Source: Halieaceae bacterium
Lineage (GTDB): Bacteria > Pseudomonadota > Gammaproteobacteria > Pseudomonadales > Halieaceae
NCBI GenBank assembly: GCA_009886815.1
Contig: QXYP01000313.1
Span: 5,061 to 12,107 of the forward strand
DNA: 7,047 bases
Direction of reading: 5' to 3'
Shown: positions 5,283 through 7,047 of the stretch, piece after piece
Numbering within the stretch: the first letter of the stretch is position 1
Layout: each line of letters starts with the position of its first letter
Position numbers and translations under genes: made by a program
The notes under the pieces: generated by a model
Seen by the model: the letters and a program-made list of their open reading frames with translations, nothing else
What the model was told of the DNA's origin: nothing
The model's database searches: none

Positions 5283-6560
5283 ATGAATCAAGCCGTTACT
5301 CGAAAAGATGGATTGCCTGACCCTTTGAGTACGCCGTTAGATCAACTCGATGTGGCCGACCCGAGGCGTTTTGAGTTTGACACTTGGCAGCCGCTTTTTG
5401 AGCGCCTACGCAGTGAATCTCCCATTCACTATCAAGCAGAGGGACCAGGCGGGCCAGCACCTCACGGGGATTTCTGGTCGGTAACCCGCTTCGAAGACAT
5501 TGTTGAGGTGGAAAAGAACTGGGAGGCCTTCTCATCTGAGCCCTCTATAGCCATCTTAGACCCAGAGCCCGACATGTCGGTCCAGATGTTTATTGCGACT
5601 GATCCGCCACTACATGATGATCAAAGACGGGCCGTTCAGGGCGCCGTGGCGCCCAGAAATTTGCAGGAATTTGAAGCGGTAATTCGCCAGCGCACGCAGG
5701 AAACTCTCGACGGTTTGCCCGTGGGCGAAACTTTCAATTGGGTAGATCGCGTATCGATCGACTTGACCACTAAAATGTTGGCCACGCTTTTCGATTTCCC
5801 CCAGGAACAGCGCCATCTTTTAACCCACTGGTCAGACGCAGCCACATCTGATGCTCGGATTACCGCCGGTCGTGGGCTGAGTATTGATGAGCGACGAGCA
5901 ATCATGATCGAAATGTTGCAGACGTTTACAGAACTCTGGCACCAGCATAAAGCCAATGATCGGGAGTCCTTTGATCTGATTCGTATGCTGCAGCGTGATC
6001 CCAAAACAGAAAATATGGTGGATGAACCCTTGTCTTACTTGGGTAATCTGATGTTGTTAATCGTAGGTGGCAATGACACGACTCGAAACTCCATGTCGGG
6101 GGGTGTACTGCATTTACACGACAACCCCTCTGAGATGGCGAAACTTAAGGCAAATCCAAGCCTGATTCCGTCTATGGTGTCTGAGATTATTCGCTATCAA
6201 ACACCACTGCCGCATATGCGCCGAACCGCAACGCGTGATGTTGAAATCAATGGCACGGTCATTCCCAAGGGCGGTCGCGTGGTTCTATGGTATGTCTCGG
6301 GTAACCGCGATGCCGATGCTATACCCAATGCAAATGAGTTTATTATCGATCGGCCCAATGTGCGTAATCATTTATCTTTTGGTATGGGGATTCACCGATG
6401 CATGGGTAATCGATTGGCGGAGATGCAGCTGCGTATCGTGTGGGAAGAGATATTGGAACGCTTTGAAGGTATTGAGGTCGTTGGCCCCGCGGTCAGAACC
6501 TGCAATTCTTTCGTTCGAGGCTATCATGAGCTGCCCGTGAGGCTGCATCCCAGGATCTAG
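5283..6560 (+). CDS. Cytochrome P450, CYP153 family (aliphatic terminal hydroxylase)
   Basis: A 425-residue soluble class I P450. CYP153 enzymes hydroxylate medium-chain alkanes at the terminal carbon and also act on fatty acids and other aliphatic compounds. Seen: FIATDPPLHDDQRRAV (103-118), LPVGETFNWVDRVSIDLTT (145-163), the I-helix oxygen-activation segment GGNDTTRNSM (262-271), the ExxR pair E301/R304, HMRRTA (311-316), WYVSGNRD (336-343), and the haem loop FGMGIHRCMG (366-375) with proximal ligand Cys373. These stretches match what is known of CYP153A proteins, including the family-specific GGNDTT. The protein is full length and all key residues are intact. It is third in the operon after the ferredoxin that probably reduces it. 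Assignment to a named CYP153 subfamily and the exact substrate range cannot be read from sequence. Confidence 0.95.
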   Translation: MNQAVTRKDGLPDPLSTPLDQLDVADPRRFEFDTWQPLFERLRSESPIHYQAEGPGGPAPHGDFWSVTRFEDIVEVEKNWEAFSSEPSIAILDPEPDMSVQMFIATDPPLHDDQRRAVQGAVAPRNLQEFEAVIRQRTQETLDGLPVGETFNWVDRVSIDLTTKMLATLFDFPQEQRHLLTHWSDAATSDARITAGRGLSIDERRAIMIEMLQTFTELWHQHKANDRESFDLIRMLQRDPKTENMVDEPLSYLGNLMLLIVGGNDTTRNSMSGGVLHLHDNPSEMAKLKANPSLIPSMVSEIIRYQTPLPHMRRTATRDVEINGTVIPKGGRVVLWYVSGNRDADAIPNANEFIIDRPNVRNHLSFGMGIHRCMGNRLAEMQLRIVWEEILERFEGIEVVGPAVRTCNSFVRGYHELPVRLHPRI

Positions 6561-6571
6561 TCCAAATTTCT

Positions 6572-6599
6572 AGCCCAGGCTCCTGTGGCCCCTGCGGCT
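6572..6599. terminator. Bulged hairpin between convergent P450 and transporter genes
   Basis: AGCCCAGG (6572-6579) pairs with CCTG (6591-6594) plus GGCT (6596-6599), giving an 8-bp stem with one bulged C at 6595 and an 11-nt loop. It fills most of the 41-nt gap between two convergent stop codons, where a bidirectional terminator would be expected. T-runs on either side are short (GTTT on the plus strand; AAATTT on the minus strand), so an intrinsic terminator is only tentative. Confidence 0.35.
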
Positions 6600-6601
6600 G
6601 T

Positions 6602-7047
6602 TTAGAGAGGTTGACCCCCTGTCTCTTCCAATAAAGACAGCGACCAAAGCGTCAGCACGGCAGCTAGCAGGATGTAGATAGACACGAAGATAATCCCCAG
6701 CTCGTTCCAAAGCAGAACTGCAACGGTGGGTGCCAGTGCACCACCAACAATGGCACCTATTTGATAGCCCAATGACGCGCCGGAGTACCGCACCTCTGTG
6801 GAAAACAGCTCGGTAAAGTAAGCGGCTTGAGGACCGTACTGCATACCAAGAAAAGCCAGTCCCATGGTGATGCCCAAGACAATCAGAGGTAAGGAGCCCG
6901 TGTCGATGAGAGGGAATAAAGCGAAGCCCCACAGTCCCGTTAATATGGCACCCCAACGATAAACCTTTTTTCGCCCCAATCGATCAGACAGCCCTGAGAA
7001 ATAGAACTGCGTCGGCACCATCACTGCAGAAGCAATGAGAACGGCGG
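6602..7047 (-). CDS. MFS transporter, metabolite:H+ symporter type, C-terminal half
   Basis: The last 147 residues of a major facilitator superfamily permease in the inner membrane; the N-terminal half lies beyond the right edge. The frame is open to the edge, so the GTG at 7024 is an internal Val codon and not a start. Seen: the central-loop motif GLSDRLGRKKVY, which recurs between helices 8 and 9, then about four hydrophobic helices, and the stretch PQAAYFTELFSTEVRYSGAS leading into LGYQIGAIVGGALAP. That stretch is characteristic of the MHS group (relatives of ProP, ShiA and KgtP). Members import organic acids or compatible solutes with protons; the substrate here is unknown. The gene is convergent with the P450, with 41 nt between stop codons, so it is not part of that operon. 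Uptake of a carboxylate linked to the pathway is speculative. Confidence 0.88.
   Translation of the reverse strand, partial: AVLIASAVMVPTQFYFSGLSDRLGRKKVYRWGAILTGLWGFALFPLIDTGSLPLIVLGITMGLAFLGMQYGPQAAYFTELFSTEVRYSGASLGYQIGAIVGGALAPTVAVLLWNELGIIFVSIYILLAAVLTLWSLSLLEETGGQPL

Noticed and set aside
6570..6956. 128-codon minus-strand reading frame overlapping the transporter
   Set aside because: It is a shifted-frame shadow of the MFS gene with no membrane-protein character, while the other frame contains clear MFS motifs.

Overview
The window looks like chromosomal DNA from a marine-type gammaproteobacterium of moderate GC. This is an inference from protein character only: a DUF3833 lipoprotein, a DUF3429 membrane protein, a CYP153 alkane-hydroxylase P450 and an AraC regulator with an arabinose-binding-like N-terminal domain. 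The OM60/NOR5 (Halieaceae) group and its relatives commonly carry such sets. No rRNA, tRNA, CRISPR array, transposase or long repeat was seen. Coding density is high and no gene shows a clear frameshift.

Left part (1-2794): four plus-strand genes packed as a probable transcription unit. They are a DUF3833 lipoprotein whose true start lies before the window, a five-helix DUF3429 membrane protein overlapping it by 16 nt, a GST-like protein with an unusual C-terminal extension, and a short-chain dehydrogenase/reductase (SDR). Their joint role is unknown; lipid or envelope metabolism, or detoxification, are reasonable guesses.

Central and right part (2797-6560): a minus-strand AraC-family regulator is divergent from a three-gene operon encoding a membrane di-iron fatty acid desaturase-like enzyme, a putidaredoxin-type [2Fe-2S] ferredoxin and a CYP153-family cytochrome P450. 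The P450 matches CYP153 strongly along its whole length, which points to terminal (omega) hydroxylation of alkanes or other medium-chain aliphatic substrates. The ferredoxin is the obvious electron donor to the P450 and could also feed the desaturase. No ferredoxin reductase is present in the window. The 125-bp divergent region holds a TATAAT box inside a 7-bp inverted repeat and is the likely control point.

Right edge (6602-7047): the C-terminal half of an MFS transporter of the metabolite:H+ symporter (MHS) type runs convergently toward the P450 and leaves the window. A bulged hairpin between the two stop codons is a possible shared terminator.

The most interesting item is the desaturase-ferredoxin-CYP153 cassette. 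Two different aliphatic-chain oxidation chemistries sit in one operon with one shared electron carrier under one AraC regulator. Better-known CYP153 clusters pair the P450 with a ferredoxin, a ferredoxin reductase and often an alcohol dehydrogenase.
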